Numbered from the stretch's first letter, positions 15,840-23,922 are shown. The stretch is 64,000 bases of DNA from Candidatus Bipolaricaulota bacterium (GCA_028278555.1 JANQEA010000035.1:62001-126000), one strand, 5' to 3'. Translations and numbers: made by a program. The notes: generated by a model not told the origin, from the letters alone.

Positions 15840-15985
15840 TGAGAGCTTGGGCCGACGCGCTGTTCCGACCACGGCGTGTAGCCGGGCAACGCGCCTTCGG
15901 CGAGTTGCTTGGCAGTTCACTTCTCAGCGAACTGCAGCAGGGAGGGGGGGGCATGTCGTGGGCTAACGCGCTCTTTCGCCCGAGG
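15780..15985. repeat. tandem duplication of about 113 bp across the iorB/acyl-CoA synthetase junction
   Basis: Copy 1 covers the iorB tail and an abortive synthetase start (MRAWADALFRPRRVA from 15839). Copy 2 covers a tail-like frame (AFGELLGSSLLSELQQGG) and the true synthetase start (MSWANALFRPRCVA from 15953). Offsets are 113 bp for the tail and 114 bp for the start, the extra base lying in a G-run. In the region GACGCGCTGTTCCG / AACGCGCTCTTTCG and onward about three of four bases agree by eye. Confidence 0.85.
15886..15935. repeat. two hairpins of copy 2 of the tandem duplication
   Basis: GCAACGCGCC, TTC, GGCGAGTTGC (15886-15908, one G-A mismatch) and GCAGTTC/GAACTGC (15912-15935, 10-nt loop). 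Relative to copy 1 the second base pair changed from G-C to C-G, a compensatory change. Confidence 0.85.
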
Positions 15986-18049
15986 TGCGTAGCCGTAGTC
16001 GGGTCCGTGTCCGAAGGGAAGATCGGCCGCGTCCTGATCGACCAGCTCCTTCACGGCGGTTTCTCCGACGTCGTCGCTGTCAATCCGAAACGTCAGGGGA
16101 TCGATGGTGTCCGAGCCGTCAGTTCTTTCGGCGACCTCCCGGTCGGGAGCCGTCCGGTCGATCTGGCAGTCGTCGCAACTCCGGCCGCGACAGTCGTCGA
16201 TGTGCTCGAAGATGCGGGGCGCGCCGGCGTGCAAGTCGCCGTGATCATCACCGCCGGTTTCGCCGAGGCGGGCCATCCGGCAGCCGAAGATCGGCTCGTC
16301 CGAGCCGCCTCGCAGCACGGCCTCCGGCTGATCGGCCCGAACTGCGCCGGGATCGTCAATACGAAGTGGAACCTGTTCCCGACGCTCGAAACGCGACCGC
16401 CGTCCGGCGATGTGGCATTCGTCTCGCAGAGCGGTGCGCTCGGTGGTGCCGTCCTCAGCTGGGCCGAGGAGCAGGGCGTCGGGTTCTCCAAGTTCGTCAG
16501 CTACGGAAACGGCGCCGACCTGACCGACGTCGACTTCCTCGAGGCACTCCGCGAGGACGAGGAAACACGTGTCGTCGCCCTCTACATTGAAACCATCTCC
16601 GATGGCCGGGCGTTCCTCCGAGCCGCGGCTGACCTGGCTGCAGTGAAGCCGCTGATCGTCATCAAATCGGGGCGTTCCGATTCAGGGAGCCGGGCGACGC
16701 TATCGCACACCGGGTCGATGGCCGGAGCCGATGCGGTTTTCGACGCGGCGCTGAGGCAGTCCGGCGCGATCCGCGCCGCGGGGATCGAGGAGATGTTCGA
16801 TCTCTGCCGCGGCTTCACAATGCTCCCGGCCGTGGAGGGTCGACGCCTGGCGATCGTCACCAACTCGGGCGGGCCGGCGGTTCTCGCCGCTGATCGAGCC
16901 GAGACCTCCGGCCTACGCGTCGATCCCCCGACCGACGGACTTCGAGATCGCCTGAAGGACAGACTCGAACCGTTCTGCAGCACCGGCAACCCGATCGACC
17001 TGACGGTGCAGGCGACCAAGGACGACTACCGCGACGTGCTGATCGACGTGCTCGACGAGTACGACGCCGCGCTCGCGCTCAACGTCAACACGCCCTACCT
17101 CGACTCCGCGCCGCTCGCATGCGGTGTCGCCGAAGCGGCCCGTGCCACCGGCAAGCCGGTCGCCGCGAGCTTCATGGCCGGAGTTCCGGCACGGGCGGCC
17201 CTTCCGGTCCTTCGCGCCGCGGGTGTCCCGAACTTCGCGACCGGAGAGCGCGCTGTGCAAGTGCTTGCAGCACTTGCACAGCGCGCTACGTGCCTCGCGC
17301 TCGCCAAGGCCGAGCGCGTATCCGAAGCTACCATCGCTTCGGCTGACTCGACAATGCAGCCGCACATCTCCTCCAGGCTGCTTCCGTGGGAAGGGAACCC
17401 GCTCGAGCCGGAGGCGATGGAGTGGCTCGAAACCCTCGGATTCCCGGTGATCGAACGGCGATGGGTTCGGGCAGCGGACGAGGCGGCCACCGCCGCGCGA
17501 ACGTTCGGCCGCTCGATCGCCATGAAGGCCGTCAGTCGGTCGATCCTTCACAAGACCGACGTCGGCGGGGTGATCCTCGACGTCTCCAGCCCCGACGAGG
17601 CGATCGGCGGGTTCGAGCGACTCCGAGCAATCGGCGCGGATGATGGAGTCCTCATCACGCCGATGTTCCGTCACGCAGTCGAGATTCTTGTCGGTCTGTC
17701 GACCGACCTGCAGTTCGGTCCTGTGATCGCCGTCGGCTCCGGAGGTATCCTGACCGAGACAATGCGCGACCTCTCGCTCCGAGTTGCGCCGGTCTCGCGG
17801 ACGGAGGCGCGGAGGATGATCGACGAACTCCACGGCCGCCCGCTGCTCGACGGAACCCGCGGCCTGCCGCCGTGCGACGTCGATGCCCTCACCGATGTCG
17901 TCGTTCGAGTCTCGCGCCTCGCGCTCGAGTATCCCGACATCCGCGAACTCGACCTGAACCCCATCTTCTGCACCGAAGGCGGCTGCGCCATCGCCGACGT
18001 TCGGCTCCTTCGGTTCTCGCAGGACAACCAGGAGGAGGACAGCCCATGA
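15953..18049 (+). CDS. NDP-forming (ADP-forming type) acyl-CoA synthetase, fused alpha-beta
   Basis: A 698-residue protein that converts acyl-CoA plus ADP and phosphate to acid, CoA and ATP. The ATG at 15953 is preferred because MSWANALFRPRCVAVVG matches the family start and follows a G-rich ribosome site; an in-frame start at 15839 would add a duplicated 38-residue leader. Order: CoA-binding Rossmann domain (1-125), succinyl-CoA ligase-like domains with the phosphohistidine motif LSHTGSMAG near residue 250, then an ATP-grasp domain from about residue 450 (AMKAVSRSILHKTDVGGVIL; DLNPIFCTEGG). Alpha and beta halves are separate genes in some organisms, and a 19-bp-stem hairpin lies at this seam. 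Downstream of IorAB it would harvest ATP from aryl-acyl-CoA. Confidence 0.93.
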   Translation: MSWANALFRPRCVAVVGSVSEGKIGRVLIDQLLHGGFSDVVAVNPKRQGIDGVRAVSSFGDLPVGSRPVDLAVVATPAATVVDVLEDAGRAGVQVAVIITAGFAEAGHPAAEDRLVRAASQHGLRLIGPNCAGIVNTKWNLFPTLETRPPSGDVAFVSQSGALGGAVLSWAEEQGVGFSKFVSYGNGADLTDVDFLEALREDEETRVVALYIETISDGRAFLRAAADLAAVKPLIVIKSGRSDSGSRATLSHTGSMAGADAVFDAALRQSGAIRAAGIEEMFDLCRGFTMLPAVEGRRLAIVTNSGGPAVLAADRAETSGLRVDPPTDGLRDRLKDRLEPFCSTGNPIDLTVQATKDDYRDVLIDVLDEYDAALALNVNTPYLDSAPLACGVAEAARATGKPVAASFMAGVPARAALPVLRAAGVPNFATGERAVQVLAALAQRATCLALAKAERVSEATIASADSTMQPHISSRLLPWEGNPLEPEAMEWLETLGFPVIERRWVRAADEAATAARTFGRSIAMKAVSRSILHKTDVGGVILDVSSPDEAIGGFERLRAIGADDGVLITPMFRHAVEILVGLSTDLQFGPVIAVGSGGILTETMRDLSLRVAPVSRTEARRMIDELHGRPLLDGTRGLPPCDVDALTDVVVRVSRLALEYPDIRELDLNPIFCTEGGCAIADVRLLRFSQDNQEEDSP
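17247..17287. repeat. longest in-gene perfect inverted repeat, 19-bp stem, 3-nt loop
   Basis: AGCGCGCTGTGCAAGTGCT, TGC, then its exact reverse complement. It encodes about residues 432-445 (AVQVLAALAQRA) between the ligase and ATP-grasp halves of the acyl-CoA synthetase. Confidence 0.95.
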
Positions 18050-19152
18050 CGAACCCGCTGCGCCCTCAGCGCGGACTCGACGAGCTGCGCCCCTACATCC
18101 CCGGGAAGCCGATCGACGAGGTCAAGCGCGAGTACGGCCTCGACGACGTCCTCAAGCTCGCTTCGAACGAGAACCCGCTCGGCGCTTCGCCGAAGGCAGT
18201 CCAGGCAATGATCTCCGCCGCATCGAGCGCCAGCCTGTACCCCGACGGACAGAGCTACGACCTCCGGCAGGCGCTCGCTTCGCACTTCGACATCCCGTTC
18301 GATCGGATCACTGTCGGCAACGGCGCCGACGATCTGATCCTCCAGCTGTCGATGGCCTTCCTCGAGGACGACGACGAGGTGGTCGTCAGCCGAAGCTCGT
18401 TCGGGATGTACGACATCTATGTGCACGCCATGCGCGCGAAGCTCGTCAAGACGCCCCTTGCTCCCGGTTACCGGATCGATCTCGATGCTGCCGCGGATGA
18501 GATCAACGATCGCACGCGAATCGTCTATGTCTGCAACCCGAACAACCCGACCGGGACGATGTCGACGGCGGAGGAAGTCGATCGGCTCCTCGATCGCCTT
18601 CCCGACCGCGTCCTCTGCGTGATCGACGAGGCGTATGCCGAGATGGTCGACTCAGCCGAGTACCCGGACAGCCTGGCGATGGTCCGCGCCAGCCGACCGA
18701 ACGTGCTCGTCTTGAGGACCTTCTCGAAGGTGTACGGCATGGCGGGTATCCGTCTCGGCTACGGGTTCGGCCATCCCGGCGTGATCGAGGCGATGGCCAA
18801 GGTGCGCGCAGCCTTCACCGTGAACGCTCTCGCCCAAGCCGCCGGGATCGCGGCGCTCGAAGATGCGGCCTTCGTCCGCCAATCGGTCGAAATGAACCGT
18901 GCCGGTCGAGCCCAGCTGTACGAGGCGTTCGACCGCCTCGGCCTGGAGTACGCCGAGAGTCACACGAACTTCGTCCTGGTCAAGATCGGACCGAACGCGC
19001 TCGACGTCGTCGAGGGACTTCTCCGCCGCGGCGTCATCGTCCGCCCGATGACTGCCTACGAACTCTCGGAGTTCGTTCGGATCTCCATCGGCACGTCGGA
19101 GCAGAACGCGCGGCTGCTCTCGGAACTCGAAGGAATCCTCTCTCGTGGATGA
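18046..19152 (+). CDS. hisC: histidinol-phosphate/aromatic aminotransferase
   Basis: A 368-residue fold-type I PLP aminotransferase of the HisC group, ATG at 18046 overlapping the preceding stop (ATGA) with GGAGGAGG upstream. Motifs: SNENPLGASP, NGADDLI, NPNNPTG, the Schiff-base lysine in TFSKVYGMAG near residue 227, and FVRISIGT at the C-terminus. HisC homologues act in histidine synthesis but many also transaminate aromatic amino acids. No other his genes are nearby, and the position directly after IorAB and the acyl-CoA synthetase suggests it makes the aryl 2-oxoacid substrate. That assignment is inference from context. Confidence 0.9.
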   Translation: MTNPLRPQRGLDELRPYIPGKPIDEVKREYGLDDVLKLASNENPLGASPKAVQAMISAASSASLYPDGQSYDLRQALASHFDIPFDRITVGNGADDLILQLSMAFLEDDDEVVVSRSSFGMYDIYVHAMRAKLVKTPLAPGYRIDLDAAADEINDRTRIVYVCNPNNPTGTMSTAEEVDRLLDRLPDRVLCVIDEAYAEMVDSAEYPDSLAMVRASRPNVLVLRTFSKVYGMAGIRLGYGFGHPGVIEAMAKVRAAFTVNALAQAAGIAALEDAAFVRQSVEMNRAGRAQLYEAFDRLGLEYAESHTNFVLVKIGPNALDVVEGLLRRGVIVRPMTAYELSEFVRISIGTSEQNARLLSELEGILSRG

Positions 19153-19666
19153 CGCGAACCGCGCCGACTTCCAGTTCGTCCGGCTGACCGATCGGCACGT
19201 CGACGGGATGCTTTCGATCTTCAATCGCCACATCGCCGAGGGGTTCGCCGCCTATCCGGAGCAGGTCGTCTCCGAAGATGTGATGAAGAACCTCCTTCGA
19301 CAGACCGACGGGTATCCGGCCATCGCCGTCGAGGGGGCGGACGGTGAGCTGCTCGGGTTCGGATTCCTCCGCCCCTATTCGCCGCAGGCGACCTTCGCAC
19401 AGACAGCGCAGATCACCTACTTCCTCGAGCCTTCGCAGACGGGTCGCGGAATCGGGACCGCACTCCTGCATCGCCTCACTGAGGAGGTGCGAAACCAGGG
19501 GATCACGAAGATCCTCGCGCACATCTCGTCGAAGAATCCGCGGAGCGTCGCGTTTCACGCGAAACACGGATTCGTCGAATGCGGCCGGTTTCCCGAAATC
19601 GGCCGGAAGTGGGACGAGCCGTTCGACGTCGTCTGGATGATCAAGGATTTGATTAGAGCCGACTGA
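19145..19666 (+). CDS. GNAT-family N-acetyltransferase
   Basis: A 173-residue protein with a GTG start at 19145 that overlaps the hisC stop by 8 bases. The acetyl-CoA-binding motif A is ITYFLEPSQTGRGIGTALL (about residues 92-110), followed by AHISSKNPRSVAFHAKHGFVE, a pattern seen in phosphinothricin/amino-acid acetyltransferases. The substrate may be an amino acid or small amine. It is probably the last gene of the long transcription unit, since 86 bases separate it from the next start. Confidence 0.85.
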   Translation: MDDANRADFQFVRLTDRHVDGMLSIFNRHIAEGFAAYPEQVVSEDVMKNLLRQTDGYPAIAVEGADGELLGFGFLRPYSPQATFAQTAQITYFLEPSQTGRGIGTALLHRLTEEVRNQGITKILAHISSKNPRSVAFHAKHGFVECGRFPEIGRKWDEPFDVVWMIKDLIRAD

Positions 19667-19752
19667 CGCCGACGATCCGCAGTGCGGTTGCACACCCCGC
19701 TCTCTCCCTTCAAGATCGGAGCTCATCATCCCCCGACCTGCGAGGAGAGACC

Positions 19753-20643
19753 ATGCGCCACATCCTGAGCGTCGCCGATCTGTCGTGCGATGAGCTGGTT
19801 CGCGTGCTCGATCGAGCCGCGGAGTGGAAGACCGGAAGAGCCGTCTCGCGGCTGTCGAAGCCCCCGAGTGTCACGTTTCTCCTCGAGCGTCCCACCTTCC
19901 GAACCCGGATCGCGTACGAAGGGGCGCTGATGAATCTCGGCGGCCGGCTGCTCACGTTTGAGGGCCAACTCGATGCACGGGAGTCGATCGCCGACGTGGC
20001 TCGGGTCCTGTCGGAGATGGTCGATGCGGTCCTCGTCCGCGTCGGCGCTCACGAGACGGTCGAGGCGCTGGCCGCCGCATCGACGATCCCGGTCGTCAAC
20101 GCGCTGACACGGCGAGAACACCCGGTCGAGGTGTTGGCCGACGCGATGACGATGCGAGAAGTCTTCGGTGATCTCGGCGGGCGGCGGTTCGCGTTCGTCG
20201 GCGATGGAGGGAACGTCTGTCAGTCGCTTCTCCTCCTTGCACCGATGCTCGGAATGGAGACTGCGGTGGCGACGCCGAAGGACCACGAACCGGATGAAGC
20301 GATCCTCTCCCAGGTCTGCCGGTTCGCCAAGGAGGCGGATCGCCGTTTCGCAGTCACTTCGAGTCCCGCCAAGGCGGTCGAAGGGGCGTCGGTCGTCTAC
20401 ACCGACGGATGGCCGCCGCTGGAAGATGTCGAGGCCGTCTTCGGCCCGTATCGCGTCGACGCGGAGCTCTTCTCGAAAGCTGCCCCGGATGCAATCTTCC
20501 TCCACTGTCTCCCGGCACAGCGGGGCCGGGAGGTGACTGCCGACGTGATCGATGGTCCGCGCTCCCACGCGTTCCGCCGGCTGGAGAACCTGATTCACAC
20601 CTCGACGGCCCTGCTCGAGTGGTTGTTGGCCGAGGACGAATGA
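19753..20643 (+). CDS. divergent transcarbamylase (ornithine/aspartate carbamoyltransferase superfamily)
   Basis: A 296-residue member of the superfamily, ATG after GCGAGGAGAG. The carbamoyl-phosphate motif is ERPTFRTRIAYEGALMNLGG, a variant of STRTR. The usual HPxQ appears as EHPVEVLADAMTM, with Glu replacing Gln. The Cys motif LHCLPAQRGREV is intact. The ornithine-specificity motif (DxWxSMG) is absent; the equivalent stretch reads VVYTDGWPPLED, closer to the Trp-containing loop of N-acetyl/N-succinylornithine-type or YgeW-like enzymes. The substrate is therefore probably not plain ornithine. No arginine genes are nearby. It is translationally coupled (ATGA) to a phosphoesterase. Confidence 0.85.
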   Translation: MRHILSVADLSCDELVRVLDRAAEWKTGRAVSRLSKPPSVTFLLERPTFRTRIAYEGALMNLGGRLLTFEGQLDARESIADVARVLSEMVDAVLVRVGAHETVEALAAASTIPVVNALTRREHPVEVLADAMTMREVFGDLGGRRFAFVGDGGNVCQSLLLLAPMLGMETAVATPKDHEPDEAILSQVCRFAKEADRRFAVTSSPAKAVEGASVVYTDGWPPLEDVEAVFGPYRVDAELFSKAAPDAIFLHCLPAQRGREVTADVIDGPRSHAFRRLENLIHTSTALLEWLLAEDE

Positions 20644-21392
20644 ACCTCGCCGTCCTGTCCGACATCCACGGAAACGCCCGCGCTCTCGACACGGTTCTCG
20701 CAGACATCGCGCGGCGCGGGATCGATCGGATCGTCAATCTTGGAGATACCCTCTACGGGCCGTTCGATCCACGTCCGGTCGCCGACCGGCTTCTCGCGGC
20801 GGATTGGCCGACGGTCGCCGGAAACGAGGATCGATGCCTCGTTGAGACCGCAGAGGGTCGATCGGAGACACCGACCGCACGATTCACGGCCGAGCAGCTG
20901 AATCCCCGGCACATCAAGTGGCTCGATCGACTCCCGAGGATGCTCGAGGTCGGCGGGTTCGGCATCGCCTTCCACGGAACGCCAGCAGATGACACCCGCT
21001 ACCTGCTCACGATTCCGCTCGAGAATAGCTCCGTGCGGGCTGCCAGCGACAGCGAAATCGCGGAGCGGACGGGCGCGGTCAATCGCCGGCTGATCCTCTG
21101 CGCTCACGATCATCTGCCGCGCGTCGTGAGTCTTCCCGACGGACGGACGATCGTCAATCCGGGAAGCGTCGGTTGCCCCGCGTTTGCCGACGACGCACCG
21201 ATCCCTCATGCCGTAGAGAACGGTTCGCCACACGCACGGTACGCCGTCGTCGCGCACGACGAAGACGAGTACCACGCCGAGCTGATCACCGTCGCCTACG
21301 ACTGGAATGCTGCGGCCGACGAGGCTCTCCGGAATGGGTTCGACGATTGGGCCTGCTGGCTCCGAACTGGGCGCGCAGAACGGATCTCCTAG
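20640..21392 (+). CDS. calcineurin-like metallophosphoesterase
   Basis: A 250-residue protein, ATG at 20640 overlapping the preceding stop. Metal-binding motifs of the superfamily are present in order: SDIHGN (8-13), NLGDTLYG, AGNEDR (GNHD/E variant), and CAHDHLP with VNPGSVG. This pattern is that of the small cytosolic YfcE/MJ0936-like phosphodiesterases. The substrate is unknown. A frame that extends farther upstream overlaps the transcarbamylase and is not used. Confidence 0.9.
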   Translation: MNLAVLSDIHGNARALDTVLADIARRGIDRIVNLGDTLYGPFDPRPVADRLLAADWPTVAGNEDRCLVETAEGRSETPTARFTAEQLNPRHIKWLDRLPRMLEVGGFGIAFHGTPADDTRYLLTIPLENSSVRAASDSEIAERTGAVNRRLILCAHDHLPRVVSLPDGRTIVNPGSVGCPAFADDAPIPHAVENGSPHARYAVVAHDEDEYHAELITVAYDWNAAADEALRNGFDDWACWLRTGRAERIS

Positions 21393-21398
21393 GGAACT

Positions 21399-22190
21399 CT
21401 AGGGGACTCTCAGCCTGACGACAAGCACCGGCGGAATCTCGGGATAGTGATCCCACGAGAGGGGTGTCCGCGCCGCCGATGGGTCGGTGAATGCCGTCTC
21501 CTCAAGGCCGTCGACAACAAACCCATTCCGGAAGAACGGCGCCAGCAGTCCGTGCAGTGGCCGGTGGAAGTACGTCTGCGGAACCGGTTGGCCGGCAATC
21601 CCGATCCCCTTCGCCGAGAACGGGGCCATGTAGCGTTCGACCTTGACCGTTCGCACCGTCCTCAGATCGCCGTCTCGATCCTCGTGCTCGGCGCACATCC
21701 GCGTGCTCGGGTTGTTGAAGCACGGGTGCATGATCGAGAAGACGAATCGGCCGCCGGGTCGCAACAGCTTCGGCAAGGTCTCGACGAGCGGTTCGATCGC
21801 CTCCATGTCCATGATCGCCATCGTGCAGACGGCAGCATCGAATCGGCCGTCGCCCAATTCGAGCATCGCCCCCCGATCGGTCGCATTGAGAACGCGATAC
21901 TCGATCCGATCGGCATGTGCGCACGTCCGCTCCTTCGCACACGCGATGAACGTCTCACTGAAGTCGAACCCGACGACGTTCGCCCCGAGTTCGGCCATCC
22001 GACGGGCGAATGCGCCGTTCCCACAGGCGACGTCGAGGATCGTCTGACCCGGCTCGATCCCGAGGAGCCGCTCCGTCGGCGGGGCGATCAGCGCCCGGTG
22101 AAAGTCGTTCCCGTCCTCGAAGTACTCGTCCCACCACGCCGCGTTCGCCTCCCACGCCCCGCGGACGGAGCCATCCCCATCACGATTCAT
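21399..22190 (-). CDS. class I SAM-dependent methyltransferase
   Basis: A 263-residue methyltransferase. ATG at 22190 is chosen for its GGGAGGAG ribosome site and a typical start (MNRDGDGSVRGAWEANAAWWDEYF). Motif I is ILDVACGNGAFARRMAELGA, with GFDFSETFI as motif Post I, AAVCTMAIMDM as motif II and RPGGRFVFSIMHPCF as motif III. The HxPCF pattern and C-terminal PxTYFHRPL suggest a ubiquinone/menaquinone-like or small-molecule methyltransferase. It overlaps the stop of the GNAT gene upstream by 4 bases. Confidence 0.88.
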   Translation of the reverse strand: MNRDGDGSVRGAWEANAAWWDEYFEDGNDFHRALIAPPTERLLGIEPGQTILDVACGNGAFARRMAELGANVVGFDFSETFIACAKERTCAHADRIEYRVLNATDRGAMLELGDGRFDAAVCTMAIMDMEAIEPLVETLPKLLRPGGRFVFSIMHPCFNNPSTRMCAEHEDRDGDLRTVRTVKVERYMAPFSAKGIGIAGQPVPQTYFHRPLHGLLAPFFRNGFVVDGLEETAFTDPSAARTPLSWDHYPEIPPVLVVRLRVP

Positions 22191-22774
22191 CTCTCCTCCC
22201 TCTCCGCAACCGTCCCGAGCGCCCAGTCCTCCCGCGTGATCTGCAGCCTGACGTAGGGAACCGGAACCGTCACCGGGTGCGAGCCAAGGTGCTCCGTGAA
22301 GACCCCTTCGCCGACCTTGATCATGCCGGCGCCCATCTGCATCCGGACGGAGGCCACGTTCTCGCGATTCGGCGTTCCCTGAACGATGCGAGCCTCCGAG
22401 TGCCGAAACGCGTAGTCGATCAGCGCGCGCCACAACTCCGTTCCATACCGTCGGCCCCAGTGCGTCGGATCGAGCTTGATGTCCGGCTCGCAAATGCCGT
22501 CGGCATCCGGGGTACCGAGCTTGCTCTGGCCGATGGCGAGCCCATCCGACAGGCGCTCGACAACCAGTCTTGATCCGAACGCCGAATCCGGGCCGTCGGC
22601 GAGCTGGCGACAGACCTCCTCGATCGAGATCGCCAGCCCCTCAGGGTACCCCAGGTACCGCATGACCGTCGGAGACGTCCAAAGCCGATGGATGAATGCG
22701 GCATCCGCTGCGGTGGCGCGCCGGACACGGAGGCGGTCGGTTCGAAGAACCGTCTGCGGGTTGGATGTGCTCAC
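22187..22774 (-). CDS. RimJ/RimL-type GNAT acetyltransferase
   Basis: A 195-residue GNAT. The GTG at 22774 has GAGG upstream and gives a family-like start (VSTSNPQTVLRTDRLRVRRA). The middle has DIKLDPTHWGRRYGTELWRA (the acetyl-CoA loop) and GTPNRENVASVRMQMGAGM, as in RimJ/RimL-type enzymes acting on protein N-termini or small molecules. It is followed (ATGA) by the methyltransferase. A longer frame upstream has no ribosome site. Confidence 0.85.
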   Translation of the reverse strand: MSTSNPQTVLRTDRLRVRRATAADAAFIHRLWTSPTVMRYLGYPEGLAISIEEVCRQLADGPDSAFGSRLVVERLSDGLAIGQSKLGTPDADGICEPDIKLDPTHWGRRYGTELWRALIDYAFRHSEARIVQGTPNRENVASVRMQMGAGMIKVGEGVFTEHLGSHPVTVPVPYVRLQITREDWALGTVAEREER

Positions 22775-22908
22775 GCTGAACCTCGATTCGTCCGTCGTCT
22801 GCCAACGATCGAGTATCGCAGCGCCGGGCGAAACCGCAACCATCGTTCGAAACGCAAAGAGGCTCGGAAAGGCGTTTCGGGAGCCTCGAACGGCAAGCCA
22901 GGGAGACT

Positions 22909-23901
22909 CTACAGCGTCAGTCCGAGGCTGTGGTAGTGGACCCGCCTCGTGAACCCGAATCGCTCCGCTGACTCGGCAATGGCGGTCATCCAGTCGGGAA
23001 CGAAGAGATCGACCCGACGGCCGCCGCCGCGTGCGATCGCGCGGTCGAGGTGGTAGGCGACGAGGTAGTCGGCCAGTTCGAGGCATGCCGGATCGAGGAG
23101 GACGCGGATCGAGCTCACGCCGCCTTCGCATTTCGGAACGCTGTACCGACCGAATCCGACGGGCTGCCCATCGGACAACCGGCGAACGCTGATCCCCCGT
23201 TCCTCGCGTCTGCGCACGAGGCGAAGGAGCGGAAGAAAGGACGCCAAGAGACGCGGAGGGCGGTAGTGGTTGACCTCGACCGGATCGTACGCTCTTTGCT
23301 CCTGGGGAACGATCCTCCGGTCGATCTCGTAACGGACTCGCCAATCTGAGAGGCGGATCGGTTCGACCGCGTATCCTGCTGGGCGGGGCGGGACGCACGG
23401 TGCATCTTGTGGGCGGCATTCGAACTTCGTCGAGCCGCCGTACGTCTCGAACCCGAGACCCGTGTAGAGCGAGTAGGCGGGGAGATTCCTGTCGATCACG
23501 CCGAGCGTGACCCTCCTCGCCGCTCGCCTGCGGAGATCCTCGAGGGAGTGTGTCAGGAGGGCGCGGGCAATCCCCTTCCTCCGGTGCTCAGGCGCAACGC
23601 CGACGGTATCGATGATCCAGTGGGCGGTCGTCCCTCGCCGTTGCACGACGGCGACACCAATCGGTTCTCCCTCCTCTTCCCACACGAAGCCGCGATACGT
23701 GTCGCGAAGAGATGGGGAGAGTATTCGAAGCCCTCTGAAGAGCGGCCAGAGACGGCGGAAGCTTCGAAGGGTTCGGAGCATCTCCTCTTGCTCGTCTCGC
23801 TGCATGCCCCACTCCGGATGCTCAGGATACTGGAACGTCCTGATCGCCAGATCGGCCAGAGGGGCAAGATCGCGAGGCAGGTCGAGCGCTCGAATCGACA
23901 C
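22909..23901 (-). CDS. GNAT-family acetyltransferase with long C-terminal domain (paralogue A)
   Basis: A 330-residue protein, GTG at 23901 after GGAGGAGGAAC. The N-terminal GNAT domain (about residues 70-160) has the acetyl-CoA loop VGVAPEHRRKGIARALL. The C-terminal 150 residues (from DWRVRYEIDRRIVP) form a second, GNAT-like region rich in Arg that ends in HYHSLGLTL. It is a tandem duplicate of the next gene, with the same length and the same C-terminal nonapeptide. The substrate is unknown. The paralogue lies 21 bases beyond its start codon, on the same strand. Confidence 0.85.
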   Translation of the reverse strand: MSIRALDLPRDLAPLADLAIRTFQYPEHPEWGMQRDEQEEMLRTLRSFRRLWPLFRGLRILSPSLRDTYRGFVWEEEGEPIGVAVVQRRGTTAHWIIDTVGVAPEHRRKGIARALLTHSLEDLRRRAARRVTLGVIDRNLPAYSLYTGLGFETYGGSTKFECRPQDAPCVPPRPAGYAVEPIRLSDWRVRYEIDRRIVPQEQRAYDPVEVNHYRPPRLLASFLPLLRLVRRREERGISVRRLSDGQPVGFGRYSVPKCEGGVSSIRVLLDPACLELADYLVAYHLDRAIARGGGRRVDLFVPDWMTAIAESAERFGFTRRVHYHSLGLTL

Positions 23902-23922
23902 GTTCCTCCTCCAAGGCGAGAA

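Noticed and set aside
15836..15952. Upstream start for the acyl-CoA synthetase
   Set aside because: It would add a 38-residue leader derived from a duplicated junction; the start at 15953 matches the family's N-terminus. Use of the upstream start is not excluded.
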